Below, one piece after another: positions 10,601-21,209 of a stretch of DNA of 64,000 nucleotides. The DNA is from Plazaster borealis (taxonomy: Eukaryota > Echinodermata > Asteroidea > Forcipulatida > Labidiasteridae). The translations under genes were made by a program, and so were the position numbers. Below the pieces are notes generated by a model. The model made no database searches. It saw nothing but the letters and a program-made list of their open reading frames with translations, and was not told the origin of the DNA. Each line of letters begins with the position of its first letter. Within the stretch, counting starts at the first letter, position 1. The stretch is taken from assembly GCA_021014325.1 (NCBI GenBank), contig CM037467.1, positions 4,836,001-4,900,000 of the forward strand, in the 5' to 3' direction.

Positions 10601-13270
10601 AGACAATTTACAGTAATACAGGGCGCCACCAATAGTTTACCAGAAGAGGACAGAAGAGGACAGAAAGCCTTGAAAGTTGAGGCCGTGTCCGACTACGGCT
10701 ACGACTCAACGTTTTAGGACAGTATGATCCGTTCGTCGTCAGAAGACTCAATGCACTTCTACCATCCAGTAGCTAACAACAACCATCTTGTCCAATATAA
10801 CCTTTAATTTGCAGGTGATGGTACCGATCTCAGCATGTTGAAGTTGGCACTAGCAATGATTGGGAGGTTTTTTGCATCCACGGCCTTTGATCTGACGTAC
10901 CTGGTGACTATCGAAATGTTTCCAACTGTGCTGAGGTGAGTGTACCTCATTGCATGGGCTACAGCTATTCTTTAAAACCCTGTCATGAGCTTCGTGTATT
11001 CCTACCTACAGGAGTCACAAGAAATAAGTTTCATTGTTTTCCCAGTTGCAAAACCCACGGCGAGTTGAACCTACTTGATATCATAGACTGTGGACCATTC
11101 CACATAATCTAAGAGGGGAGTCAGTTCCCAGGGTTGTGTTTTTTTGTATGGGCTAGGAAAAATTCATTACCATACCCAGCGTACAACATCTGCCACATGG
11201 CTTAAACAAGAGTGTCGACACAGCCTACACACATCCAACCCTCTGATAAAATGGAACCATTCCAACCATCTGTTTATTGCATCAGGCTTTGCCTTTGGTC
11301 TGGCAGGCACTCTGAGAAGCCTAGGGTGTGGTTTCCAGCACACCAGAGGAAACGTACAACAACGGCGTAATTTTTCTGTAGACGGCACTCTCAGTAAAAG
11401 GGTTAACATTATAGATGAAAAGAGGAAGGCCAAAAACATAAGATTAACATTAAATATCAAATACCGGTAACATTAAAGGTCTTGAGAAACAACCAATTAA
11501 AATGATTTTCAAAAGAAGCATAATTGAAGGAAGAACAAGGAAACTCAAGCGGCGAGTCGAAACATATGATTTTAAGAAATACATGCCTTGTTTAACAATG
11601 ACAACATAAGCCCCTGTTATCGTGTGGTTATTTTATTTTTATTGTTACCATTCTGATGCAGGAACGTTGCAGCTGGGGCGGCATCTTTGGTCGGCCGTGT
11701 TGGGGGTATGGTGGCGCCGTTCATTGCATTCCTTGTAAGTCACACAAAATGTTTTTTTCAAAAAAAAGTTAATGGCCTGACGTTTCAACCCAAGCAGAGT
11801 CTTTCTCGAAGGCTAAATGACAACACAACACACATGAACAGGTATATAAGTGTGACATTCGAGAAAGACTCTGCTTGGGTCGAAACGTCAGGCCATTAAC
11901 TATTTTTTGCATTTATACCATTTATACCAACATTTTGGTTGGTAATAAAGCAGTTTGCAACAGCTAATTCTATTTTCTCAAAGTGTTTTTTCATGATGAA
12001 AGTCTTGTGTTGACAGATCCTTGTGATGTGCACATTTGGCTGCTTTGGAGTGAAGTGGCCGAGCACCGGACCCAGGTTCTTGTTTGGGTTCGTGTCCTGC
12101 CGATTTCAGAAAGAGCTCATTGTATCAATCTTTAACTGCTAAGCAAAGTGTGATGCCATAATACAAATCACTATGGTGAAATTGAAAACTCATCTTAAGA
12201 TGAATCCTAGTGCTTTGTGAAATCGAGCCCAGGGCTGGTCATGAAACCTTCGATGGGACAATTTGCCTGATTCGCAGTTGATATGAAAACTGAGGCTGTC
12301 ATTTTTCACAAACACGTTCTGTATCAATTACTCGATGCGTTTGAAAAAACAATGAGAAGTAGCTTGATCAAGAACGGGGATTTTGGGGGACTCCTGGTGG
12401 CAGTAGGACGGTGCCTACTAGCAACCGGAACCGAATGCCTATACTGTTGTTTTGATAATGACCCTAAACACAGGAAATTATCGTCGTATGTCTGCTGCCA
12501 CCTAGCGTCCACATTTCCCTTTTAGATGCAGAGCCTTCTCCCAAATCTCAGCTTGGGCTCCGGTGTCCCAGGGAAATCTGTCCCCCGGAGATTCTGTCCC
12601 CATACGGGAAATTAACATGGGCATGAGGAGGAGGATTCAAAAGAGGGCGCTCTCAAAAGAGGTTTGTGCACAGTTTGCCGTAAGGGGGGGGGGGGGACAC
12701 AGAATCTCCGGGGGGACAGAATCTCCTGCCACACCGGCTCCGACTTAGGCTCCGTCGTCAATTTTTGAGCAGTGTACATTTTGTACTGTGTTTCCAACAT
12801 CAAACGAAGCCCGGGCCCCGGAGATGACCATAACTATTATTATTGCAGTCTTACACACCTTTTGTAGTCTTGGAATAAGACGTATGGTTGCTGACTCTTG
12901 AGACGGTGAATAAGCCATTTTGAGGTATGGTTGACACATAGCGCACTGTTTGGTTTGGGTGACTTTGTCTGTAAACACCCAAACCAAACAGTGCACTCTT
13001 TATAGTGTCCACCTTAATTACCTCAAAAAGGCTAATGCTGATACATTTTGAGAAGAATGCTTAACTCGAAATCCTTGTGTTTTGTTTATTCAGAATATAA
13101 TACATAGCTCCATTCCGTTCATCGTGTTCGGTGTGGTGTCACTCATTGCCGGATTGCTGGTCCTTCCCCTACCGGAGACAAACAACCGATCCCTTCCAGA
13201 AACCTTGGACGATGGAGCAAAACTAGCCGAGAAAGACGAGGCAGAGGAGGCACAACCCGCAAATGTCTGA
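1648..13270 (+). CDS. SLC22-family organic ion transporter (MFS), complete 9-exon gene
   Basis: Coding exons: 1648-1956, 4627-4857, 6787-6983, 8364-8675, 9861-9995, 10453-10538, 10815-10935, 11662-11734, 13094-13270. All junctions are GT-AG, the phases match, and the 1641 bases give 546 residues, the usual SLC22 length. Residues 1-103 hold TM1 and an extracellular loop that is shorter than in vertebrate OCT/OAT proteins, with three N-glycosylation sequons (NQT, NDT, NKT) and the family-type IVTDLNLVCD. The first MFS motif is GQMSDVFGRR (about 133-142), with V where R is usual in DRFGRR. The second is FGRRRPL (about 396-402). Other family marks are LPNWRHLQLA, the WFACSAVYYG helix, EMFPTVLRN and the C-terminal PETNNRSLPET (about 515-525). 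The acidic tail ends AEEAQPANV. The protein should be a plasma-membrane transporter of organic ions. Sequence alone does not separate the OCT, OCTN and OAT branches. Confidence 0.9.
2891..3244 (+). mobile_element. TTAA-flanked MITE, family A, in SLC22 intron 1
   Basis: A 354-base non-coding element begins AGGCACTGAACACGTTTGG, ends CCAAACGTGTACGATACCT, and is flanked on both sides by TTAA (2887-2890 and 3245-3248). The ends are imperfect terminal inverted repeats. Closely related copies with the same flanks are at 21421-21788, 48438-48800 and, truncated, at 63944-64000. There is no coding capacity, so it would need an enzyme supplied elsewhere. Confidence 0.8.
4005..4080 (-). mobile_element. 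LINE 3'-tail fragment with (TTGAA)n
   Basis: A short (AATTC)n run followed by AT-rich sequence matches, in reverse orientation, the TTGAA-type tails at 41735-41850 and 43255-43800. The latter is joined to reverse-transcriptase-like sequence. This copy is only the tail. Confidence 0.4.
5224..5410. repeat. Short tandem array, about four units of 55-60 bases
   Basis: The unit contains GGGATAGA...TCTATCCC, which itself pairs as a small hairpin, followed by TTGTTCCTCAAACCTAG. Four imperfect copies lie in SLC22 intron 2. Confidence 0.7.
6596..6755 (+). mobile_element. Hairpin MITE (family H) in SLC22 intron 2
   Basis: Starts GAGAAAATAGAATTAGCTG and contains two facing arms around AATAGTTAATGGCCT and AGGCCATTAACTATT. 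A longer copy lies at 53960-54274, an inverted one at 11757-11980, and a half copy at 24801-24875. The core arms carry CAGAGTCTTTCTC/GAGAAAGACTCTG. No ORF is present. Confidence 0.75.
7815..8339. mobile_element. TTAA-flanked MITE ending 24 bases before SLC22 exon 4 (8364)
   Basis: TTAA flanks at 7811-7814 and 8340-8343 enclose an element that starts AGGTATTATACGGTATTGG and ends CCAATCCTGTATAAATACCT. A related element is at 52127-52824. A near-perfect hairpin (8045-8126) lies inside it. Its right edge is only 24 bases from the acceptor of the coding exon that starts at 8364. Confidence 0.75.
8045..8126. repeat. 82-base near-perfect hairpin
   Basis: The arms (8045-8083 and 8088-8126) pair over 39 bases with a single mismatch and a 4-base CCAT loop. 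The loop-proximal sequence GCGGGTACAA/TTGTACCCGC recurs partly at about 29436 (GCGGGTACAACC), so this is more likely a repeat-derived hairpin than a conserved RNA gene. Confidence 0.7.
9543..9739. mobile_element. Palindromic MITE (family P), SLC22 intron
   Basis: A 197-base element begins CAGGGCCCAATTTTATAGAG, ends CTGGGCCCTG, and is self-complementary over most of its length (GAGCTG...TTAAGCA and TGCTTAAG...CAGCTC). Other copies: 14416-14614, 25637-25882, 45060-45577 (interrupted) and 51273-51471; a fragment is at 24880-24975. Confidence 0.8.
11757..11980 (-). mobile_element. Hairpin MITE (family H), inverted copy in the last SLC22 intron
   Basis: The order of modules is the reverse of the copy at 6596-6755 and it ends in the complement of GAGAAAATAGAATTAGC. 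It begins about 20 bases after the exon that ends at 11734, so it almost abuts the donor. Confidence 0.7.
12576..12725. repeat. Inverted repeat around GTCCCCCGGAGATTCTGT
   Basis: Left arm GTCCCCCGGAGATTCTGTCC faces a right arm GGGGACACAGAATCTCCGG across about 110 bases that include a 13-base G run. Non-coding; lies in the last SLC22 intron. Confidence 0.6.
12920..13035. repeat. Hairpin element 60 bases before the last SLC22 exon
   Basis: CACTGTTTGGTTTGGGTG pairs with CACCCAAACCAAACAGTG, and the outer flanks TTTTGAGGTA and TACCTCAAAA also pair, giving a MITE-like foldback of about 115 bases. It lies between the branch-point region and the body of the intron that ends at 13093. Confidence 0.65.
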
Positions 13271-13421
13271 AGGAAGAAAAGAACCTCACAAACATGTACA
13301 AACTTTTAGTACCGGTGTCAGGAATGTTGTACCCCTATGCTTAGTAGGACTACATTGTAGGTGATTCTTAGGTACAGACAGTATACTTATGGGTTTCCCT
13401 ACTTGTGGGGGTAAAGCCCAC

Positions 13422-13431
13422 AATAAATAAA
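13422..13431 (+). terminator. Overlapping polyadenylation signals of the SLC22 gene
   Basis: Two overlapping AATAAA hexamers lie about 150 bases after the TGA stop that ends at 13270, giving a short 3' UTR. A third AATAAA at about 13670 could be an alternative distal signal. The cleavage site itself cannot be read from sequence. Confidence 0.55.
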
Positions 13432-14415
13432 GAGAGATTAAAGAAAAGGGATGTAGCAAACCAACGACCTGCCCACAAAGGTTGTTTGCCAAAAATGCAT
13501 GTATGTGTGTTCACCATTCGGTAATTCGACGTATTTTTGACCGCTTGAGGGCGTATGTGAACCGAATTCATGTGGCGCAAAACAAGTAAACAAACTGGGG
13601 GGTTTTGTCAATGTTGTTATTACTATGTTTATGTATTTCGTCAATGATGCAGGAAAACTACATACAAGCAATAAAGATGAAACTGTAATTGTGATGCAAG
13701 ACAATTCCTGATGAAAGCGCCCTCATGCGGTCAAAAAAATTTCCCTATTATATTGAATGTAATTCTAAATACCTTTCTGATTGTTGTACAATATTATCCT
13801 GATATGAACACATTAATGTTTGCAGCTACATGTATCATAAAGATGTTTACTGGTAAGCAAAATTATCTGCTTATTTAAGCACACTTTGTGTTATATTTTT
13901 TTAGTAAAATTAATTATATTCGTAAAAAACGATCAGTATTGACAGCGCGTGCATGTGCGCTTTCACAAATTATTTGCGTTGCTTTGTTTAAAACCCACTG
14001 GCCGAAAAAGAAACGCCGGTAAGAGAGCATTCCTTACGCTTGAAACATTGGTTGCGAAATAAACTATGATAAGGGCCACCCCGCAGTAAGCAGAAAAAGT
14101 ATGCTTACAGACTTTATAAAATGATATTGGTACTACATAATACTAAAAATGTACACTCCTAACACTAAAGTGATGAATTCACTCCACCAACGCGCCACCA
14201 AAGTTGAAAATAATCTCATTCGACTTTCGCGACGCGGACAGTTCGAAGTTCCATGTACAAAACCGAAGTCTCACGCATATTCGAACATTTTTGGGACCAC
14301 TTTGTTCTCACGTACATTGCTTTGACGCGTGAAGGAAACAAATTTGCGCATTTGAACGGGTCACAATAATGTTTGGATTGCAAACGTATGGTAGAGAACG
14401 TGTACCCGTGTGTGT

Positions 14416-14614
14416 CAGGGCCCAATTCATAGAGTTGCTTAAGCACAAAAAGTAGCTGAGCACAACAAAATTGTGCTTACCAGACTAAGGTTACCAGCCA
14501 AACTACCATGTCACGTGTACAATTTATGACTGATATCTTGCTCATTTCTGCTAAGCAGACAAATATTATTGAGCAATAGTTTCTGCTTAAGCAGCTCTAT
14601 GAAATTGGGCCCTG
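14416..14614. mobile_element. Palindromic MITE (family P)
   Basis: Begins CAGGGCCCAATTCATAGAG and ends GAAATTGGGCCCTG, with facing TTAAGCA-type arms. Same family and nearly the same length as 9543-9739. Confidence 0.78.
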
Positions 14615-15423
14615 GACATTTTCGAACACGGTCATTATTATAATGTATTCGGCCGGCCAATGAGACTGCCTGGACGAGTCCATTTTTTTCTGAGGGTTGT
14701 AACATTTTTCAACTAATTTTGTAAAGGCCTGTAGCACTTACTTTGTATCTTGAGAACTTTCGTAAATAATTTGTTGTCTATATTGCTAACTGCTTCAGTA
14801 ATTTAATAATTTAATAATTAAACAACATTTACTCAGCTTAAACGACATTTATTATATCTGTTAAAGATGTGAACGTTGCCTTGGAAACATTTCCTACGGC
14901 AAATGTTCCCGTCCGTCAACCGACGAAAACAAAAATATTGCGATCGTGGCTTGCAACCGAGTGTATGCAGAAACCATTTACTCAAAACAAAAACACTTTC
15001 GAAAAACCCGTTAAATATGTAGAAGATGTATAGAAGCATTTGCTATAATTACGAACAAGTGCCTTATTCTCATTTATTATTGAAAGTGCCGTTTGTGAGC
15101 CCTCTTGTTGGAAGGCTGTTGTCTGGTGTATTTCACGAGCCCCGAAGTGATGACGTCAGAGGTTTAGGCTACTCATGCATTATATAACGTTTATATGTAA
15201 CACATAACAGTATTAGTGATGCTATCAAGACCTTATTTCTAATCCCGGGCTTTAAGGGTGTGCATAACATTGTTGTAAGATTTAAAATAAAAGAAAGTTC
15301 AGTTTTTTAGAAGATGAGTAAAACAGCTAATTTTGATTCCGCGATAACATAACCCCGATGTTTGAAAACAGTAAAAGGGATTTTCACTATTGTTTCGTTG
15401 CTCTGATGACCGTTTGAGCTTAA

Positions 15424-15628
15424 AGGCCCTGTACACTATTGGTAAGATCGAAAAATACAAATGTTCACAGATTCACACACAACTTACATGATTTTAAGTA
15501 AGTAATGGTTGAAAGGGTTCCTTAACATTTTTCTGCCTAAAATGCTATCGTTTCTGAGAAAATGGGTAAAACAATAGTTTTTATCATGCGCGATATTTTG
15601 AAAAAAACAGAAAAAGTGTACAATACCT
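15424..15628 (+). mobile_element. TTAA-flanked MITE, family B
   Basis: A 205-base element flanked by TTAA (15420-15423 and 15629-15632). It starts AGGCCCTGTACACTATTGG and ends TGTACAATACCT. A longer copy lies at 48103-48433, so this one has lost internal sequence. Confidence 0.78.
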
Positions 15629-16143
15629 TTAAGACGCATTAAAATGCCTGTTTTTGGATGAAAGGATTTTAAATTTTAAATTTTTACAAGCAAACTAATA
15701 TTGGAAGCTTACATGTTTGTGTAATGAAAGATATTGTTTAGATTTCGTACGTTGGGAACCGTATAATACAGGCGTTTTTGTATTAAATGGGGTTCCTTCA
15801 GAATAATAAGCAAGTTATTAATATTCATGACTCCTGTGACCTCTTTTGACTGTCACGGCCACTATAAACACTCAAAAACACACACAAACTAACAAAAACC
15901 TTTTTGCGGGGTCCTTCCATTGTTGTTATGCTCTTTTCTTACAAAATTCCAATGTGGGGTCCAAGTTGAACAAAGGAAACTTTGTGGGTAGCTTTGTTCC
16001 ATTGTGTAAAAGACCTCACAATTAGGGCGCCCGTCCGTAAGCCCAAACTTTGCCATGCACAAATCTGAGCCAATGACGGGCCAGTCCTCCTTTGACCTTA
16101 GTGGGGGCGTTTTGAGCTATTGACGTCATACCCATCGACCCTA

Positions 16144-16501
16144 ATAGGTTGCGTTCGATTAGCTTCCCCGGGTCGACCCAGGTCTGGCCCCAGTGCGTTG
16201 GAGTATAGCTTTGCCGTCATTGTTTTGGCTCACCCAGGTCAGACCCAAGTAACCTGCTTGTGGAGTGGGTTATTACTTGGGGCTGGCCACTGAGAATAGT
16301 GAGAATAATTATTTTACAATCTTTTTCTGAATCCACGAAAGTTTTGGACGTAATGCACACAATGAAAGTAGTTGGGGTCAGGTGTCCAAAGATGCATTAG
16401 TGTGAATGCTGGGGGAAGTTGGCGTTCAGTTAGCTCTTGTAGAGGGTTCACCCGAACGAGCACACATTGGTTGACCCAGGAGCTAATCGAACGCAACTAT
16501 A
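16144..16501. mobile_element. TIR element with GTTGCGTTCGATTAGCT ends
   Basis: Left ATAGGTTGCGTTCGATTAGC and right GCTAATCGAACGCAACTAT are inverted copies about 350 bases apart. The interior has repeated CCCAGGTC/GACCCAGG motifs and no ORF of note. It is a non-autonomous DNA transposon by structure; its superfamily is not clear. Confidence 0.7.
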
Positions 16502-16579
16502 GTTTTCATCTGCAAACGCAATTCTGAAAAATTTGACGTAAACAAATTGGCCATCGAACTCGGCAATGCTTACTCTCTC

Positions 16580-17435
16580 CAACATTCCCGCCTTCACGCA
16601 TCATTAAGCTAATCCTCACCAACATAATGCTGTTCCAGCTTTCCTGCCTTCACGCATAAATTATTGAGCTAGTCCTCACTCACGGGATTTTGTTCCAACT
16701 TTCCTGCATTCACGCATCATTGCGCTAGTCCTCACCCACAGGATCCTGTTCCAACTTTCCCGCCATCACGCATCATTAAGCTAATCCTCACTCACAGGAT
16801 TTTGTTCAAATTTTCCTGCATTCACGCATAATTGAGCTAATCCTCACCCAAAGGATCCTGTTCCAACTTTCCCGCCATCACGGATCATTGAACTAATCCT
16901 CACTCACAGAATTTTGTTCGAAATTTCCCGCCTATACACGCATCACTGAGCTAATCCTCACCCACAGGACCCTTTCCAGCTTTCCCGCCTTCACGCTAAT
17001 CCTCACCCACAGGATCCTGTTCTAGCTTTCCCGCCTTCACGCATCATTGAGCTAATCCTCTCCCACATGATCCTGTTCTGGCTTGCCCGCCTTTACGCAT
17101 CATTGAGCTAATCCTCACCAACAGAATCCTAATCAAACTTTCCCACCTTTCGCGCATCTTTGAGGTATAGCCCTCACCCCCACCGGACTCTTTTCCAGCT
17201 CTCCCGCCTTGCCTTCACGCATCATTGAACTAATCCTCATCCAGAAAATCGTTTTCCAACTTTCCCGCCTTTGCGCATCATTCAGTTAATCCTCACCCAC
17301 AGGATCCTGTTCCAACTTTCCCGCCTTCGCGCATCATTGAGCTAATCCTCACCCACAGGACTCTTTTCCAGCGTTCCCGCCTTCGCGCATAGTTGATCCT
17401 CACCCACAGGATCCTGTTCAAGCTTTTTCACCTTC
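16580..17435. repeat. Minisatellite, 56-base unit, about 15 copies
   Basis: Units read CTTTCCCGCCTTCACGCATC, then ATTGAGCTAATCCTCACCCA, then CAGGATCCTGTTCCAA. Successive starts are 56 bases apart with a few 46- and 60-base variants. Divergence between copies is modest. It lies in the spacer and is not near an exon. Confidence 0.85.
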
Positions 17436-17904
17436 ACGCACCAAAGCTCATAAAGGTTTTTCATGAACAAGGTTACCACGAGCAGTACTAGCCTGTATTT
17501 CCACCTTGCAAAGTTTGAAATCCTACCCTACCACATGATAAATAAATAGGTCCAAAATAAATTATTAAGTAATCCTCTCAATATTCTTCATTTTAATGTC
17601 AAAATTCATTACTCCTTCAGGGAAAAGGTTAGACAAATTAAACAGTAAAATTTTAATAAATTTTTTCACGAATTAAACCACTATACCCGCATTTATCATA
17701 ATGGGCCGAAGTTCACACAAGGACCGTATAGAAACAAATAATAGTAAAAAATGCAGGGCACTCATATTCATGACCAAAAGATATACATGTGCAGTGGGTA
17801 CCAGGCAATATTTAGCCAATAATCAAGATATGGTCATTGTGTAAACTTGGCCAATATGGCTGCCAGAGTTGCTATTCATTTTTATTATGAGAAGGTACAC
17901 TTTC

Positions 17905-18185
17905 AAATGAGAGACGTTCTGACACTAGGTGGCAGCAGACATAATATCAATTGTTCTCATATTATGAGAACAATAGACTTTTTTCGCAAATACTCAGTAC
18001 GCGCTCATTTGCCGTGGAATGAGGCGCATGCTGGTCTAGTTAGCGACACATTTGATCGCTAACTAGACAAGCATGCACCTCATTCCACGGCTAATGCATG
18101 CGCATGGAGTATTTGCAAAGTAGTCTATGGATTTTATTTGGTAAATCTGCTGCCCTCTAGCAGAACTCTGTCCTCTAGCGCCTCA
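17905..18185. mobile_element. Foldback element with GGTGGCAGCAGAC end
   Basis: A large foldback has arms around GCTAACTAGACAAGCATG and its inverse (about 17967-18131). The outer left end is CACTAGGTGGCAGCAGACAT and the right outer end carries CTGCTGCCCTCTAG. Related ends occur at 20932-21063, 25451-26265 and near 12505. Confidence 0.65.
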
Positions 18186-20240
18186 AAAGCTTTCCATTCT
18201 GTGAAGAAAGTAAATTCGACTCTTACACTACAAGAACAGTATCGTCTGTCACGATACTGTTGTATCCTCATGCATATCATCAGTGGATGATGCTGAATGG
18301 TAAGGCAGTAGGAGGGTTAACTATGTACTGTGTATGCATTCATCACATAATATCATAATAAATGGCTGGCATAGTTAAAATTAAACTATCGTTCAAAACC
18401 ACAGTAAAAGTTAATGAATGGTCAGACAGTAGGAGGGTTGACTGTGTACTGTGAAGATGCATTTACCACACAGTATCATATTGCAGGCAGGCACAGTTTA
18501 GATATCATTAAAAACCACAGAGAATGACATTGGATCGGGTATTTCTGCGGGCATAATCGTCCCCTCCCCCACCCACCTTTGAAAGTTAAACTGGCAACTA
18601 CAACTTGTAAGCCTGTACCCTTCATATTTCAGTAGCTCACTCGGTAAACTTGCAAAGATAATTAGAACAAAATTGTATATAAAATTCGAAAGATTAAGTC
18701 TATATTTCCCCCAAAACAATCACTATATACTATTACACATAGCACTCGGTAAACATTAGAGACCTAATTTGCATATTAATCACGCATACTCGCATTAAAC
18801 ATTGGTAGAAATATGGCGACACAAACTTTGCAAAACTCGGCAAAACCGTCAATTTTCAAGCTGGCCAGATTTCAAGCTGATTGGGATGGAATTCAATCTA
18901 CCTGAGCGACTACAGTATTGATGGTGGGTCCCACCTCTGCAACCGATTTATCTGTGGAATTTAAATCAACTTTGTAGGCTTTTGTAAAAGCTTGTGCTTA
19001 CACGAGTCTTGTCTCACATGGTCTAACTGGTAAAGATGCAGTTTGTGATAATTGCATGGTGTCATAAAGTCATTGACATCAACTGTCTGTTACAATGTGT
19101 TGGTAGAATGTTGTAGCCAATCGAACACTCCATGACAACTCGTTCATGTTTGGTGATAATTCATGTAACGATCTATAGTGAATTTCTGATTTGTATTCAA
19201 TTAAACAAGAATAAAATAATTCAAAACATTCTCAAATGATTACTTAAACAAAATGTGAACAAATTACCGTGGAAGTAAAGGGAACATCTCAACATTTCAA
19301 ACGGTAGGAACGTTCTTATGGGATAAGTCTTCCAGCGAGTGTACATGGACCGGTAAGTTGGGCCGCCGGAACGTTCCATAGGAGTGCGTGTGTAGGATTG
19401 TTCTCGAAGTTCAGCACAATGTCGCAGTCCAGAAGAACGCTCTGGCAGTTCACCTGGATTGCCAATGTATGCCTACAGAAACATCTTTTCGCCCTTAGAA
19501 TGTTCCTGACTTTTGAGATACTCCCGAAGTACAAACTTTAAAATACCACCATAAAATGTTGATAAATAAAATGTCAGTATTAAAGAGGGGCTCCAAGGTC
19601 AAAACCTGTTTTGTGATCGCACTCATTCTTTGATAGATGGAGTCTTGTGGGAAAAATATTATACGTCTTGAAGCTTATGTTAAAATGGTGTAAATTGCCA
19701 TTGTAATTTATACCCTTCCAGTGCGAAACTTGTTACCCTCCAAAAACATCGAATAACATACATATATACATAACACACAAATACATGGACCGTACATTAT
19801 TTGTACGGGACATTTTTAAGTTCACTCCCAAATTTACATGATAGTCAATCATAAAGGCATTCAATTTGATCTTTTGACTGACAAAGTTCCTGCATGAAAT
19901 GTAATTTGATTGCCGACATCCAATGACATCATGTTTCAAATTTTGCTCTGGAAAAGTGTCAAATTCAAAGTTGTACACAATTTCAACAAGAGGCTAGAGA
20001 CTTTTTTTCCCACTTTCATGAGGCCCTGTCTATTGGAAAGTGAGCGCATCACAAAACGGTATTTGACCTTAGAGCACCTCTTTAAATAAACTTTGGGAGT
20101 GAAGGGTTAAGTGGTATTTAAATATGGAGTAAAATTCTCAAAATAGTATGACAATGACGGTATAAAATTATCATGAAAAGGTGGCAGCAAATCTTAAACT
20201 AAACATTTTGTGATTTCAATAATTGTATTTGCATGATTAA

Positions 20241-20766
20241 AGGTAGAGTCATAGATTGGTAAATAATCAAGAAATGAATGGACATAATGGCCACTTGGTA
20301 TAAGAAGCATTGCAGCTGTTGATAGTATAAACTATTTTGAGAAAGGATTCCCTTTCGAAGTAATATGGTTTGGATAATTCTCCATCCAAAAACATTTGAA
20401 TCTGAAAAACGATTCATGCATGAATTGTTTTTTAGATTTCTGAGGGTTGGTGTCTGTTCCGTTCCCAAATGCTGCGGCCAGAGATGCGGTAGGGTCATAG
20501 ATCGTTTTTTGTCAAAATTATCAAGAAGATACAATAAAAGTTACCTGTGTTAGTCAATGTGCTAGCATCTCTGGCTGCCGACACCTCGCTAAATGTGGAT
20601 GGATTCTACGTTCTTGTGGAAATACCGTGACAGTTTTTTGCTGTTTTTTCAACAAATAGACACTGCATTCAGCTGAACCTTTCAGGTGACTTTTGTTGTA
20701 TATTTCTTGATAATTTTGCCTATATATCAGCATTACGTTGACAAAAACCATTCTATGACCCTAACT
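20241..20766 (-). mobile_element. TTAA-flanked MITE, family D
   Basis: A 526-base element with TTAA at 20237-20240 and 20767-20770. It begins AGGTAGAGTCATAGATTGG and ends TTCTATGACCCTAACT. A second copy in the opposite orientation is at 60971-61383. It lies just past the CCDC47 stop and could be part of its 3' UTR. Confidence 0.72.
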
Positions 20767-20931
20767 TTAAGACTCACTGTGATCAAATTTCCAACAAAAT
20801 GCTTTTTGTTGGTTCCAGGGGAGAGATGGTACCTCAACACGAAAAGTATTAGAATTCTCACATCACAAGTTCCTGGTGAAGTACTCAAACAATTTGTAAT
20901 GACTCAAACTCTTGACAGCAGAATGGGAGAC

Positions 20932-21063
20932 TTTGAAACTCTAGGTGGCAGCAGACATACAAGCCAACTTTCCATTGTTTACGTACACATGCGCATCATT
21001 TCTGAAAACAACGAAATGACCTGGTATGTCTGCTTCCACCAAGCACCCAGAAAGTCTCCCATT
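20932..21063. mobile_element. Short MITE with AATGGGAGACTTT ends
   Basis: AATGGGAGACTTTGAAACT and GAAAGTCTCCCATT face each other at the ends, with GGTGGCAGCAGACAT and ATGTCTGCTTCCACC just inside. The total is 132 bases. It lies about 150 bases past the CCDC47 stop and is probably transcribed in its 3' UTR. Confidence 0.7.
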
Positions 21064-21209
21064 GCAAGACCCTATAAACCAGATTTATAAAGGTCTGTAG
21101 AGGGCACTGTTGATGAAAAAATTGATGCGGTGACATCAAAAGAGGGCGCTGTTGATGAAGGTTGATGAAGAAAGAGGATGCTCGAGGTGACATCAAAAGG
21201 GGTCCATGT

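Larger units (their letters stand above)
13271..21209. other. Repeat-rich spacer between the SLC22 and CCDC47 3' ends
   Basis: SLC22 and CCDC47 converge here. No exon with homology is visible on either strand. Identified contents are a family P MITE (14416-14614), a TTAA MITE (15424-15628), a TIR element (16144-16501), a 56-bp minisatellite (16580-17435), a GGTGGCAGCAGAC-type foldback (17905-18185), a tandem duplication at about 18300-18500, sequence at 18740-19010 that recurs inside the element at 25451-26265, a 526-base TTAA MITE (20241-20766) and a short MITE at 20932-21063. The CCDC47 3' UTR must occupy part of the right end. Confidence 0.7.

Noticed and set aside
16580..17435. CRISPR-like array of regular repeats
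   Set aside because: Units are contiguous and similar along their whole length with no unique spacers, in a eukaryotic genome.
20199..20534. 111-codon minus-strand frame after CCDC47
   Set aside because: It lies within a family D MITE also present at 60971-61383; no protein similarity.
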